Shown here piece after piece: positions 34,643-45,858 of a stretch of DNA of 64,000 nt. How positions within the stretch are numbered: position 1 is the stretch's first letter; each line of letters begins with the position of its first letter. Source of the stretch: Arthrobacter sp. MMS18-M83. Lineage in GTDB: Bacteria; Actinomycetota; Actinomycetes; Actinomycetales; Micrococcaceae. The DNA lies in assembly GCF_026683955.1 (NCBI RefSeq), contig NZ_CP113343.1, positions 3,162,001 to 3,226,000 of the forward strand, given 5' to 3'. The position numbers were made by a program, and so were the translations under genes. The notes under the pieces are model-generated. The model did no database searches. It saw only the letters and a list, made by a program, of their open reading frames with translations, and was not told where the DNA came from.

Positions 34643-36712
34643 TTAGGCGGGAGTGGCGACGACGGCGACGCCCCCGGCAGTAAGGTTTAGCGTACCTCCG
34701 GTGGCGGTTCCGCTCAGGAGCTCGACGCCGTCGAGCGGCACATCCACATCATGGGCGCTGTGGTTGATGACGAAAATCCAGTCCGTGGATCCGTTGCTCC
34801 TGCGGACGATTTCCACGTCTTCCGGAGGCTGAACGCCCAGGACCGGCTCCACCCCGGCGTCCAAGCAGAGGAGCTGGACCAGTTCGGCCAGCCCGGTGCG
34901 GCCCAGACTGGTGGCGACGTAGTACGCGGCACCGCGTCCGCTCGCTCCCGCTCGGCGGGTGACCGCCGGGGAGCCTCCGACGCCGGACCCGCCCCGGCCT
35001 GCACCTCCGGGCCCCGCACCGCCGTCGAACGTGGCGAGAACCTCAGCGTCGGTCGCCTTCCCCAACTCGCTCCACAGAGTCCCGGAGCCGAACTGGCTCA
35101 AGCCCACGGTGTCTCCGGAACGCAGGGGGAAGAATTCCTCCATGCTCACGCCGAGCAGTTCGGAGAATGCCCCCGGGTAGCCGCCGCCATTGACCGGGTC
35201 CATGCGGATGTGGTCGTTCTCGTCAACGATTCCGGAGAAATACGTGATCACCAGGGTTCCGCCGGCTTCGACGTACTCGTGGAGCTTTGCGGCGCCTTCA
35301 TCCGTGACCAAATACAGCATGGGTGCGATCACCAGCTTGTAGCCGGAGAGGTCGTCGGTGCTTTGCCGAATGTCCGTGGTGATGCCGGCCCGGTAGAGGG
35401 CATCGTGCCAACGCCGTGTTTCGGGGACGTTCCGGGCGTCCTCGCTGGGGTGCGAGTCCAGTTCGGTGCCCCAGCGGGCATCCGTGTCGTGGATGATGCA
35501 GGCCTCGGCCTGGACCGTGGAGCCGGCCGCCCCCGAAATGCTCTCGAGCGCACGGCCCAGCTGCACTACTTCGCGCCACACCTTGCTGTCACGGCCAGCG
35601 TGGGGGACCAGTCCCGAATGGTATTTTTCTGCGCCGGCTCGGGAGGCCCGCCATTGGAAGAACAACACGCCATCGGTTCCGCGGGCCACGTGTTGCAGGG
35701 AGTTGCGCAACATTTCACCCGGCACTTTGGCGACGTTTCGGGGTTGCCAGTTGACCGCGGAGGTGGAGTGTTCCATCAGGAGCCATGGTTTGCCCTGCGC
35801 CCATCCGCGGGTGAGGTCGGCTGTCATCGCCAGGTCCTGGAAGTTCCGCTCGTCGGCGGCGATCAGATAGTGGTCATTGGAGACGACGTCCATGTGTCCG
35901 GACCAGCGCCAATAGTCCACCGGGGCGTTCAGGCCCATGTTGAAGCCCATGAAATTCGTGGTCACGGGATGCTCTGAATGTGCCCGGATGATGTCCGCTT
36001 CTGCGTTGAAGCACTCGAGGAGCGCATCGGAGGAGAACCGCGCGAAATCTAGTTGTTGGGTGGGGTTGACCCAGGTTCCGGAACGGCGTGGCGGCAGGAT
36101 CTCTGCCCAGTCGTAGTAGTGCTGTGACCAGAACGCCGTGCCCCACGCCTCATTGAGCGCATCAAGGCTGCCGTACCTGTCCCGGAGCCAGTCCTGGAAG
36201 CCACGTTCCGCATGCGGACCGAAGTCCGGTTGGTTGTGGCAGCCGTACTCGTTGTGGACATGCCACATGACGACGGCGGGGTGCCCGGCGTAGCGCTGCG
36301 CGATCGCCGTCGTCAGGGCTGCTGCCGCCCGGCGATAGTCCGGGGAACACGCCGCAAAAGCTTGCCGCGAACCGTAACTTTGCCGGACGCCGTCGGCATC
36401 CACCGGGAGCGAATCGGGGTATTTGCGGCTGAACCACGGCGGGGGAGAGGCACTCGCGTTCGCGAGGTCCACGCTGATGCCGTTGGCGTGGAGAAGCTCA
36501 AGGACCCTGTCCAGCCAACCGAACTCGTAACGGCCTTCCTCCGGTTCCAGGAGTGCCCAGCTGAAGATCCCGACACTCACCAGGTTCACCCCGGCTTCCT
36601 TCATGAGGGCGACGTCGTGTTTCCAGACCTCTTCGGGCCATTGCTCGGGGTTGTAGTCCCCACCGAAGGCGATCCGGCCGCCCAGCTTGTCGACGATGTA
36701 ATCCATGGCCAT
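34643..36712 (-). CDS. Beta-galactosidase, GH42
   Basis: 689 aa. The N terminus (GGDYNPEQWPEEVW) is typical. Acid/base Glu is in WHVHNEYG (about residue 154), nucleophile Glu in LLMEHSTSAVNW (about 313). A trimerisation domain and C-terminal beta domain follow. No signal peptide; it cleaves beta-galactosides in the cytoplasm. Near residue 560 is an unusual Gly-rich stretch (FDGGAGPGGAGRGGSG then VGGSPAVTRRAG) inserted before YYVATSLG. It is 6 nt downstream of the MalG-type permease gene. Confidence 0.93.
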   Translation of the reverse strand: MAMDYIVDKLGGRIAFGGDYNPEQWPEEVWKHDVALMKEAGVNLVSVGIFSWALLEPEEGRYEFGWLDRVLELLHANGISVDLANASASPPPWFSRKYPDSLPVDADGVRQSYGSRQAFAACSPDYRRAAAALTTAIAQRYAGHPAVVMWHVHNEYGCHNQPDFGPHAERGFQDWLRDRYGSLDALNEAWGTAFWSQHYYDWAEILPPRRSGTWVNPTQQLDFARFSSDALLECFNAEADIIRAHSEHPVTTNFMGFNMGLNAPVDYWRWSGHMDVVSNDHYLIAADERNFQDLAMTADLTRGWAQGKPWLLMEHSTSAVNWQPRNVAKVPGEMLRNSLQHVARGTDGVLFFQWRASRAGAEKYHSGLVPHAGRDSKVWREVVQLGRALESISGAAGSTVQAEACIIHDTDARWGTELDSHPSEDARNVPETRRWHDALYRAGITTDIRQSTDDLSGYKLVIAPMLYLVTDEGAAKLHEYVEAGGTLVITYFSGIVDENDHIRMDPVNGGGYPGAFSELLGVSMEEFFPLRSGDTVGLSQFGSGTLWSELGKATDAEVLATFDGGAGPGGAGRGGSGVGGSPAVTRRAGASGRGAAYYVATSLGRTGLAELVQLLCLDAGVEPVLGVQPPEDVEIVRRSNGSTDWIFVINHSAHDVDVPLDGVELLSGTATGGTLNLTAGGVAVVATPA

Positions 36713-36718
36713 GCGTTT

Positions 36719-37630
36719 TTATCCTTTGCTGGAACCGAGCGTGAGGCCGGCCACGAATTGGCGCTGCAGCACGAGGTAGATGATCAGGGTGGGTATCACG
36801 GTGATGGTGGCACCGGCCGCCAGGAGGTTGTAGTTGCTGAGGAACTCGCCCTGCAGGTTATTGATGGCAGTAGTGATCGGCAGCCGGTTACCGCTTTGGA
36901 TGAAGAGCAGCGGCCAGAAGAAATCGTTGTAGATGAAAATGACTTCCAGCGTGCCCAGCGCCGCGAGGGCGGGCCGGCAGAGGGGCAGGATGATGTTCCA
37001 GTACTGCCGCCAGATCCCGGCACCGTCCACCAGCGCAGCCTCGGTGAGGTCCGAGGAGAGGGCTTTCATGTAGTTGGAAAGGACGAAGGTGCAGAAGCCG
37101 ATCTGGAAGGCCGTGTCCACGGCGATCACCGAAATATAGGTGTTGAGGAGGTTGCCGGAATCGCTGAAGGAGTATGGCAGCGTGATGTGCTTGAACATCT
37201 CGAACAACGGGGCCGCGAGGACCTGCGGGGGCAGGAGGTTGCCGGCCGTGAACATGATCAACAGCGTGATGTTGAATTTCCAGCTCACCCGGGAGACGGC
37301 GAAAGCCATCATTGAGGCAAAGAAAAGGGTCAGGAGCACCGAGGGGACGGTGATAAGGACGGAGTTCAAGAGATATTTCGAGAATCCGCCTTGGGTCCAG
37401 GCCTGGATAAAGTTGTCGAAATTGAAGGTGCCCCCAAGGCTGAAGTAGCCGAACTTGTCCGTATCGGCCTTGGGACGCAAGGCCGTGTACAGGGACCAGC
37501 CGAGCGGGATCAGCCACATGACGGCCATCACGGTCAGGAAGATATGGGTCCCGTAGTGGCGTTTGCCCCGGTTCCGGGACACGCCCACAGCTGCTGCGGT
37601 ACGTGGGACGGGGTTGGCGAGGGTGCTCAT
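36719..37630 (-). CDS. ABC sugar permease, MalG type (operon B)
   Basis: 303 aa with six transmembrane helices. The EAA loop is EAALVDGAGIWRQYWNIILP. It overlaps the MalF-type gene by 4 nt and is followed 6 nt later by GH42. It forms the membrane channel of the presumed beta-galactoside importer. Confidence 0.92.
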   Translation of the reverse strand: MSTLANPVPRTAAAVGVSRNRGKRHYGTHIFLTVMAVMWLIPLGWSLYTALRPKADTDKFGYFSLGGTFNFDNFIQAWTQGGFSKYLLNSVLITVPSVLLTLFFASMMAFAVSRVSWKFNITLLIMFTAGNLLPPQVLAAPLFEMFKHITLPYSFSDSGNLLNTYISVIAVDTAFQIGFCTFVLSNYMKALSSDLTEAALVDGAGIWRQYWNIILPLCRPALAALGTLEVIFIYNDFFWPLLFIQSGNRLPITTAINNLQGEFLSNYNLLAAGATITVIPTLIIYLVLQRQFVAGLTLGSSKG

Positions 37631-38631
37631 GCTTTGCTCTCCTTGCCGAAGGTTCGGCTGAGGTAGAAGACGATCGGAATCAGCGAGATGACCAAGAGGA
37701 TCACTGCGAGGGACGAGCCGACACCGATCACCTGGCCTTCGCCGATCAGGTTCTGGATCACCAGGGCGCTGATCAATTCGAGGCCGTTGGTTCCGCGGTT
37801 GATGACGTACACAATGTCGAAGGCACGCAGCGACTCGATGATCGTGATCACCACGATCACGATGTTGACGGGGCGCATGGCCGGGAATACCACGCGGAAG
37901 AACGTCTGCACAGCGTTAGCGCCGTCGATCGACGCCGCTTCGCGCAGGGACGGGTCCACGCCCTTGAGGCCGGCCAAGTACAGGATCATGACGTAGCCCG
38001 CGTGACGCCACGTGGCTGCGACCATGGCTGCCCAGATATTGACGTTCGAATCTCCGAACCAGTCAACGGCCCGGGGTGTGCCGGCCGTGCCCAGGAGGTA
38101 GTTCAGCAGCCCGCTGTCCCGGTTATAGAAGAGCTGCCAAATGATGCCGATCAGGGCCAAGGACAGCATGACGGGCGTGAAAAAGATGCTCTGGTAGATC
38201 TTGCTGCCGCGGATTTTCTGGTCCAGGAGCACGGCCAGGAGCAGGCCGAGGGGTGTTGCGATCAGGGCCAGGAAGACGAGCCACAGGATGTTGTGCTGCA
38301 TGGCAGGCCAGAACGGGGGATAGTCCTGGACCACGAAGCGGTAATTGTCCGTTCCGGCCGCCTTGATGTCCTTGATGTCCAGGCCGTTCCAGCGGGTGAA
38401 GCTCAGCGCGATGGAAAAGAGCGTGGGCAGCCAGACCAGCAGCAGTTGGATCAGGGTAGGCAAACCCACCATGATCGCGAGGACCAACTTGTCACGCCGG
38501 GTGAGGCGGCGGACTTTGCGTGCTTTGCCCGGCGGCCTGCCAGCGCCGGCGTGACCCTTGCCGGCTGTGGTTCGCCCGGCAGCGCCGGGCTCGCTGTCCG
38601 GTGCGGCCGGTTTTTCGGCGGTAGTACTCAT
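37627..38631 (-). CDS. ABC sugar permease, MalF type (operon B)
   Basis: 334 aa. A 45-residue basic, Pro/Gly-rich tail precedes six transmembrane helices; the EAA loop is REAASIDGANAVQTFFRVVFP. ATG at 38631 is chosen because AAGGA lies 6 nt upstream. It is separated from the SBP gene by a 12-bp hairpin. Confidence 0.92.
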   Translation of the reverse strand: MSTTAEKPAAPDSEPGAAGRTTAGKGHAGAGRPPGKARKVRRLTRRDKLVLAIMVGLPTLIQLLLVWLPTLFSIALSFTRWNGLDIKDIKAAGTDNYRFVVQDYPPFWPAMQHNILWLVFLALIATPLGLLLAVLLDQKIRGSKIYQSIFFTPVMLSLALIGIIWQLFYNRDSGLLNYLLGTAGTPRAVDWFGDSNVNIWAAMVAATWRHAGYVMILYLAGLKGVDPSLREAASIDGANAVQTFFRVVFPAMRPVNIVIVVITIIESLRAFDIVYVINRGTNGLELISALVIQNLIGEGQVIGVGSSLAVILLVISLIPIVFYLSRTFGKESKA

Positions 38632-38661
38632 GGGGATTCCTTCAGTTTGCAAAAGGTGACC

Positions 38662-38691
38662 CGACGACGGCGGCTGGTACCGCCGTCGTCG
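38662..38691 (-). other. Intercistronic hairpin after the solute-binding protein gene (operon B)
   Basis: CGACGACGGCGG (38662-38673) pairs exactly with CCGCCGTCGTCG (38680-38691), 6-nt loop. It begins 15 nt after the SBP stop and precedes the permease Shine-Dalgarno. It parallels the stem after the operon A SBP gene. Confidence 0.65.
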
Positions 38692-38706
38692 TTCCTGTCA
38701 CGGCAA

Positions 38707-40023
38707 CTACTGGGCGGCGTAAAGGGTCTTGGCCTGCGCTTCAAGATTCTTGACGTCCACGGTGCCGTCTTTGATGAAGGACTGCAGCGCGGGGATCATC
38801 ACGTTGTTGGCCATGGCGGGGAGGGCGTCGCGGTCCAGGAACTGGCTGATGTACTTGGCGTTGGCGATGGTGTCCGCGCATTTCTTGTTCAGCGGGGTGA
38901 ACTTTGACGTGTCGGCGCCTTTGACGGTGGCGATGTTGGAGGTGTCCACGGCTGCGTAGGCGTTCTGGCCCTCGGCGGATCCCATGAAGGCAAGGAAATC
39001 GTGCGCTGCCTTGTTGTCGCCGCCCTTCTTGGAGAGGAGCAGGCCATCGATGGGGGCCTCGACCGCGTCGGTGCCTTCGACGGCGATTTCCGGAAACGGG
39101 AAGAAATCGATGTCGGCAAGCACTGTGGGGTCCGTGAACTGCTGGGTCACGAAGGAGCCCAACAGGTACATGCCGGTCTTCTTGGCTTCGAGGGCCTTGG
39201 CGGCATCCTGCCAGGTCTGGCCGAGGGCAGCAGGATCTTGGAACGGTAGGAGGGCCTTCCACGTGTCGAAGACATTGCTGACCTTCTTCTGATCCCAGCT
39301 TTCCTTGTGGGCGGTGAGGTCCACGTGGAATTGGTAGCCGTTGAGGCGCATGTTGATGTAATCGAACGTGCCCATGGCCGGCCAGCCGTCCTTGTCCGCG
39401 AAGCCGATGGGGATGATGCCGTCGGCCTTCATCTTTGCTGCCAGGGTCTTCAGTTCGTCGAACGTCTTGGGGACTGCGTAGCCCTTTTCAGCCCAGAAAC
39501 TCTTCCGGTAGAAGAAACCCCAGGGGTAGTTGTAGTTGGGGACGAGGTACATCTTGCCGTCCGGCCCGGTGGAGGCCTTCTTCATGGCGTCGGAGAAGTT
39601 GCCGCCGATCTTCTCCCATACGTCGTCCACCGGAGCCAGGAGTCCTTTGCCTGCGTAGTACTGCATCCGGTAGCCGGCGAACCATGTAAAGGCATCGTCC
39701 GGGCTGCCCTGGAGGTAGGAGTTGATCTTGTTCTGGAAGTCGTTGTGCGGGACAACGTTGGTGGCCACCGTGATGCCGGTCTTCTTGGTGAAGGCATCGG
39801 TGACGGCTTTGTAGGCGTTCTTCGGCACATCGTCCGAAGAACCTGAGCCGAAGGTGAGGCTGTTCGATGAGGCCCCTGGGGCGGGGCCGGAGCCGCCGGT
39901 GCAAGCAGCCAGCAGCGGAATGCCCGCCAGGCCGGCAGCACCTATACCGAGCGTTTTCAGGATGGTGCGGCGTCCAGGCCCGGCATTGTGGGCCGACTGG
40001 AACGGGTCAAGATTCGCTGCCAT
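38707..40023 (-). CDS. ABC sugar-binding lipoprotein with Tat-like signal (operon B, first gene)
   Basis: 438 aa family 1 solute-binding protein. The signal has GRRTILKTLGIG, a twin-arginine-like motif, and a lipobox LLAAC at about residue 41. The mature part includes FTKKTGITVATNVVPHNDFQNKI in pieces typical of the family. It is first in an operon with two permeases, GH42 and DeoR, and is probably specific for a beta-galactoside. GGGAGA sits just upstream of ATG 40023. Confidence 0.92.
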   Translation of the reverse strand: MAANLDPFQSAHNAGPGRRTILKTLGIGAAGLAGIPLLAACTGGSGPAPGASSNSLTFGSGSSDDVPKNAYKAVTDAFTKKTGITVATNVVPHNDFQNKINSYLQGSPDDAFTWFAGYRMQYYAGKGLLAPVDDVWEKIGGNFSDAMKKASTGPDGKMYLVPNYNYPWGFFYRKSFWAEKGYAVPKTFDELKTLAAKMKADGIIPIGFADKDGWPAMGTFDYINMRLNGYQFHVDLTAHKESWDQKKVSNVFDTWKALLPFQDPAALGQTWQDAAKALEAKKTGMYLLGSFVTQQFTDPTVLADIDFFPFPEIAVEGTDAVEAPIDGLLLSKKGGDNKAAHDFLAFMGSAEGQNAYAAVDTSNIATVKGADTSKFTPLNKKCADTIANAKYISQFLDRDALPAMANNVMIPALQSFIKDGTVDVKNLEAQAKTLYAAQ

Positions 40024-40050
40024 GTTCTCTCCCTTGAAAAGCGTGGTGCT

Positions 40051-40066
40051 TGTGAGTTATCTCACG
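40051..40066. promoter_or_regulatory. Crp/GlxR-like site upstream of operon B
   Basis: TGTGA-GTTATC-TCACG, 9 of 10 consensus positions. It lies between the predicted -10 (40076-40081) and the SBP start, the same relative position as the operon A site, which favours repression by blocking early elongation or initiation. Confidence 0.6.
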
Positions 40067-40075
40067 TAGAACTTG

Positions 40076-40108
40076 ACTATAACCGCTCAAAACAGAACAT
40101 GAAAGAAC
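40076..40108 (-). promoter_or_regulatory. Operon B promoter with DeoR-type direct repeats
   Basis: On the minus strand TATAGT (40076-40081) is a good -10. Around the -35 position lie two 10-bp repeats, GTTCTTTCAT and GTTCTGTTTT (40089-40108). DeoR-family proteins commonly bind direct repeats at about 10-bp spacing, so these are candidates for the adjacent DeoR regulator. Confidence 0.5.
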
Positions 40109-40143
40109 TAAATATAACATTCTTGCGACGGTGGGTTTCATGA

Positions 40144-40182
40144 CAAAGGCGGCGGTCCCCGGGAAGGGGACCGCCGCCTTTG
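40144..40182 (-). terminator. acsA terminator
   Basis: CAAAGGCGGCGGTCCCC (40144-40160) pairs over 17 bp with 40166-40182 around a 5-nt loop. It lies 38 nt after the acsA stop on its transcript and is followed there by TCATG; only a short T-run (from TTTG) is present. Confidence 0.75.
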
Positions 40183-40220
40183 CGTGGTGGCTTGGCGCCT
40201 TATGTGGCTTGGTGAAATGC

Positions 40221-42257
<2,037 letters not shown>

Positions 42258-42681
42258 GTGAACCTCATCATTCATCGATCTCTGCCGCGCGGGTCCTGTG
42301 GCGGGCTGCCCTGCCCAGGCGCGCGTAGCATGCACGGCGTTGGGCTGGGGCGCCTCACGGGATTCCGCAAAGAGCTTTTCCGGAACCCACCTTAGCGTTT
42401 TGAGCTGACAACAAGTGTCTGCGGTCACAATCTGGACCGTGAGCGGCGCCTGATTCGCGCCGAACGGCTCCGACTGCTCTCAGGGTAGCTCCAAAAGCGG
42501 AGATCACAGGGCCCGCCTCCTAGTCTCCGCGCACGTGCCAGCTAGTGGACTGTCAGAAGGGTGGCATAGGCTGAAGAGGTCTCGAGACGCGAAGACTTGG
42601 CGCCCCTGCCTGGCCCGAAAACACTGGGTGCAGCCTTGGGCGGCCGCGTATCGGGCACCGCCGTACAAAGGAGATTTGCAC
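42258..42681. promoter_or_regulatory. Divergent acsA / membrane-protein spacer
   Basis: No gene is seen in these 424 bp. AGTGT-CTGCGG-TCACA (42414-42429) has the GTG-N8-CAC core of Crp/GlxR sites with a poorer left half. TAGGCT (42565-42570) is a possible -10 for the plus-strand gene. AAAGGAG just before 42682 is its ribosome-binding site. Confidence 0.45.
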
Positions 42682-43902
42682 ATGAACCAGACGAGCCAAG
42701 GCCCGAAATACGGTGCGCTCGCGCCCGGATCGGCCCCCGAAGCAGCAACTGGAGCCGGGGCGCCAGAACCCGGTCGCAAGACCTCCCCGAAGTACCAAGC
42801 GGTACTGGGACCGTTCACCACCCGGGACGTGACTGTTTTCGGCTCCACCTTGCTGATGTTTGTAGGTTCCCTCCTGCCGATGTTTGGTGGGCGCTACAAC
42901 CTGTGGAACCTGGACAACCTCTTTTTCCTGGCCCTGGGCATCATCCTTCCCCTGGTGGTGACGGCGTTGTTCGTTGCGCGGCGCCTGCAGCCGGGAAACG
43001 TGGTGAGAATCGGTTCGCTCTCGATTGACCAATTCGCTTCCGTTGTGGCGTCGTTCGCCGTGACCATGTTCTTCCTCGCCACGGCAGGCGCGTTTACTGT
43101 GTTCGCGCTGGTAGGCCTGATCGGCTCGGTGGGCTTTCTCGCTGCGACGGTCCTGGCTCCGCACTTGCCGGCGCTCCGCGAGGACTTCAAGGACCGGGCC
43201 GAACAGCCCGCGCACGTTGTGGCCCGGGAAGCGGCCATCCCAACCCGCAAGCCCATCGCGCCGAAGCCGGTGGTGCCCAAGCCCGACGCCTCGCCTGAAG
43301 CTTCCGCGCGCGCCACTCCGGAACCTGTCGCGTCGGCGGCCGTCAGGTCGGAGCCTGAAAAGCGAGCTCCCGAAACTTCAGCGCCGTGGGCTCCGGCAGC
43401 TGCCGCTCCGACGTCGTTCGGCCCAGCTGACCCCGGTTCCTCGGACACAGTACCGTCCAGTCCGGCAGCAACAGAGTCCGCCGACGTCGCACCCGCCGCC
43501 CCCGCAGCCGGGGACGCCGCCGTCGTACCTGCCGAGCCCGCCAGGCCCATCGGAACCGCCACCCAGCACATCGGGACAGTCAAGACGGCAGGCATGGGGA
43601 ACCAGCCCAGCTCAGAGCAGCCCAATCTTGAGCAGACCAGGGCGCATCAGATCATCGGAGCCACCGTTGATCCGGCGACGCGAAGGGACGAAGAAGAACA
43701 CGGCTCCGGGTACGAGGCCTTCTGGTTCGCCGTGGCCCATCCCCGCACCGTCGTCGACGAGCACACCGGAATCCCCGTCTTCACCATCGAGCCGGGCACG
43801 TGGGTCCTGGCCCTCGAAGACCGAGGCCAGGAATTCCTGGTGCAGGACACCGATGGCAAAGTAGGCATCCTGCGCGATCTCAGCCACATCGAACGCGGCT
43901 AG
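42682..43902 (+). CDS. Membrane protein with Ala/Pro-rich linker and C-terminal conserved domain
   Basis: 406 aa, not assigned to a named family. Residues about 50-155 hold four transmembrane helices in two hairpins. Residues 170-310 are an Ala/Pro/Glu-rich linker. The C-terminal 75 residues look folded: [17 protein letters not shown], then [19 protein letters not shown] and [22 protein letters not shown], which suggests a small beta domain. ATG at 42682 has AAAGGAG 8 nt upstream. It is 2 nt upstream of nth and may be transcribed with it. Function unknown. Confidence 0.7.
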   Translation: MNQTSQGPKYGALAPGSAPEAATGAGAPEPGRKTSPKYQAVLGPFTTRDVTVFGSTLLMFVGSLLPMFGGRYNLWNLDNLFFLALGIILPLVVTALFVARRLQPGNVVRIGSLSIDQFASVVASFAVTMFFLATAGAFTVFALVGLIGSVGFLAATVLAPHLPALREDFKDRAEQPAHVVAREAAIPTRKPIAPKPVVPKPDASPEASARATPEPVASAAVRSEPEKRAPETSAPWAPAAAAPTSFGPADPGSSDTVPSSPAATESADVAPAAPAAGDAAVVPAEPARPIGTATQHIGTVKTAGMGNQPSSEQPNLEQTRAHQIIGATVDPATRRDEEEHGSGYEAFWFAVAHPRTVVDEHTGIPVFTIEPGTWVLALEDRGQEFLVQDTDGKVGILRDLSHIERG

Positions 43903-43904
43903 CC

Positions 43905-44705
43905 ATGCCCGCTGTGGACGCCGCCGTCGAAACCCCGCTGGCATTGAAGCGGCGTGCGCGCAAAATCAATAAGGCTCTCGCCGGGCTTTATCCCTACGCC
44001 CATGCGGAGCTTGATTTCCGGAACCCGTTCGAACTGGTGGTGGCCACGGTGCTGTCCGCCCAGACCACCGACGTGCTGGTCAACCAGGTCACCAAGATCC
44101 TGTTTTCACGCTATCCGGATGCCAGGAGCATGGCCGAGGCCGAGCCCGCCGAGCTGGAGGCGATCCTGCAACCGACCGGTTTCTTCCGCGCCAAAGCGCG
44201 GAACGTCCTGGCGCTCAGCACGCGCTTGGTGGACGAGTTCGACGGCGAGGTTCCCGGCAGGTTGGAAGATTTGGTGACGCTCCCCGGCGTTGGGCGCAAA
44301 ACGGCGAACGTGGTGCTCGGCAACGCTTTCGGCGTTCCCGGAATCACGGTGGACACCCACTTTGGCAGGCTGGCGCGCAGGTTTGGGTGGACGACATCCG
44401 AGGACCCGGTGAAAATCGAATTCGACGTCGCCGAACTGTTCGAGCCCAAGGACTGGACCATGCTGTCGCACCGGGTGGTTTTCCACGGACGCAGGGTCTG
44501 TCATGCGCGCCGGCCGGCGTGCGGGGCGTGCCCGGTGGCCAATTGGTGTCCCAGCTACGGTGAAGGCGAAACCGATCCGGTCAAAGCCGCCAAGTTGCTC
44601 AAATACGAACTGGCGCCCGGCAACGAAGCGCTTTTGGCAAGGCTGCTCGCCGAGACCCACCGTGCTGCGGAGATTCGGATGGAATCGCAAAGGAGCCCAC
44701 GATGA
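43905..44705 (+). CDS. nth: Endonuclease III
   Basis: 266 aa base-excision-repair DNA glycosylase/AP lyase. The helix-hairpin-helix [13 protein letters not shown] has the catalytic Lys, and [13 protein letters not shown] has the catalytic Asp. The 4Fe-4S cluster ligands form C-x6-C-x2-C-x5-C ([18 protein letters not shown]). ATG at 43905 begins 2 nt after the upstream stop. The stop overlaps the Nudix start (ATGA). Confidence 0.95.
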   Translation: MPAVDAAVETPLALKRRARKINKALAGLYPYAHAELDFRNPFELVVATVLSAQTTDVLVNQVTKILFSRYPDARSMAEAEPAELEAILQPTGFFRAKARNVLALSTRLVDEFDGEVPGRLEDLVTLPGVGRKTANVVLGNAFGVPGITVDTHFGRLARRFGWTTSEDPVKIEFDVAELFEPKDWTMLSHRVVFHGRRVCHARRPACGACPVANWCPSYGEGETDPVKAAKLLKYELAPGNEALLARLLAETHRAAEIRMESQRSPR

Positions 44706-45382
44706 CCGCGCTGGAAGACTTGGTCAGCCTCATCACCAAGATTGATTCCGGCCTTCACCCAGGTCCTGACCCGCGGATTGCCGCCGCCACGGTGGATCCA
44801 GACAAGGCACGAAAAGCCGCTATTCTCATGCTGTTCGGCGTCTTGGACGATGTCCCCGCTGAATCCGGGAAACCTGTGGCCCCCGCCGACTTGGATGTGT
44901 TGCTCCTGGAACGCGCGCACACCCTGGACGATCATCCGGGACAGGTGGCGTTCCCCGGCGGCAGCATCGATCCCGGGGATGAGTCAGCCGTAGCGGCAGC
45001 CCTCAGGGAAGCGGTAGAGGAGACCGGCCTGGACAGCGGAGGCGTGCAGGTGCTGGGCGTCATGCCGGAACTCGGGCTGATCCGCAGCAATTTCGTCGTC
45101 ACTCCGGTGCTGGCATGGTGGGCGTCGCCCTCTCCCGTTCGCGTTGTGGACTATGCCGAATCGGCGCAAGTGTTTCGAGTTCCTGTGCGGGACCTCCTGG
45201 ACCCAGACAACCGCTACACCGGGACGCTCACCCGATTCGGCCGGACCTTCTCGAGTCCCGTCTTCAAAGTCAACGGACTAGTGGTCTGGGGTTTCACCGG
45301 AATGGTGCTCAGCGGCCTTTTCGACGCCTTAGGGTGGACGGTTCCGTGGGACGCGGAACGGGTTCTTGACATCGAGATCTAG
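44702..45382 (+). CDS. Nudix hydrolase, CoA pyrophosphatase type
   Basis: 226 aa. The CoA-type pattern [21 protein letters not shown] precedes the Nudix box [25 protein letters not shown] in its two halves. These enzymes hydrolyse CoA or acyl-CoA to phosphopantetheine compounds. It overlaps nth by 4 nt and is translationally coupled. The same nth-CoA-Nudix closeness is seen in mycobacteria. Confidence 0.88.
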   Translation: MTALEDLVSLITKIDSGLHPGPDPRIAAATVDPDKARKAAILMLFGVLDDVPAESGKPVAPADLDVLLLERAHTLDDHPGQVAFPGGSIDPGDESAVAAALREAVEETGLDSGGVQVLGVMPELGLIRSNFVVTPVLAWWASPSPVRVVDYAESAQVFRVPVRDLLDPDNRYTGTLTRFGRTFSSPVFKVNGLVVWGFTGMVLSGLFDALGWTVPWDAERVLDIEI

Positions 45383-45432
45383 CTGGCTATAGCCCGCCGA
45401 CCGGCCGGGCGCCCGCCGGCGCCGTGGGTCCG

Positions 45433-45633
45433 CTACGCTGCGCGTCGGGCTGTTTTTGAGTGATCCTCGACGATGCCCGTGGCGGCATTTTCCCGTACCG
45501 CTGTAATGCCGGCGATTACCGCTTTCAGGTGTTTGAACTGCGGAGACTCCGCAACCAGCGTTCCGTCGGCTGCCATCAGTCGGAAACGGTAGCCATCTTC
45601 GCCGTCTTTGAGAATCTCGAATCGTCCAGCCAT
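45433..45633 (-). CDS. YegP-like DUF1508 protein
   Basis: 66 aa: MAGRFEILKDGEDGYRFRL, then ESPQFKHLKAVIAGITAVREN and DHSK. The FEI-K...YRFRL...SE-F pattern is a single DUF1508 repeat, a small fold of unknown function. ATG at 45633 has a G-rich stretch (AAGGGGGAA) about 11 nt upstream. The gene is convergent with the Nudix gene; 225 bp of apparently empty sequence, containing a CATGAC/GTCATG dyad (45762-45781), lies upstream. Confidence 0.85.
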   Translation of the reverse strand: MAGRFEILKDGEDGYRFRLMAADGTLVAESPQFKHLKAVIAGITAVRENAATGIVEDHSKTARRAA

Positions 45634-45858
45634 CGTTGCTGTTCCCCCTTGTATGCTGCCTCGCACAGTTAGTGCGTCCTTGCACTGTGGTGTCCCTCAC
45701 CCGGAACGCCATGAATGAGCCTATCCAGACGCAAGGGGAGTGCTGAAATTACTTTGGAGTACATGACTTGCCCGGGTCATGCCAAGTTAGTTTCCGCCAT
45801 ATGACTCGCTTTCCGCCCTGCCGGACGCTATGGTTCCGGACTTCCTACGACGCGGTCC

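Noticed and set aside
45762..45787. CATGAC/GTCATG and ACTTG/CAAGT dyads between yegP and CHAD genes
   Set aside because: Short and overlapping, with no associated promoter or T-tract. Probably chance, so not called as operator or terminator.
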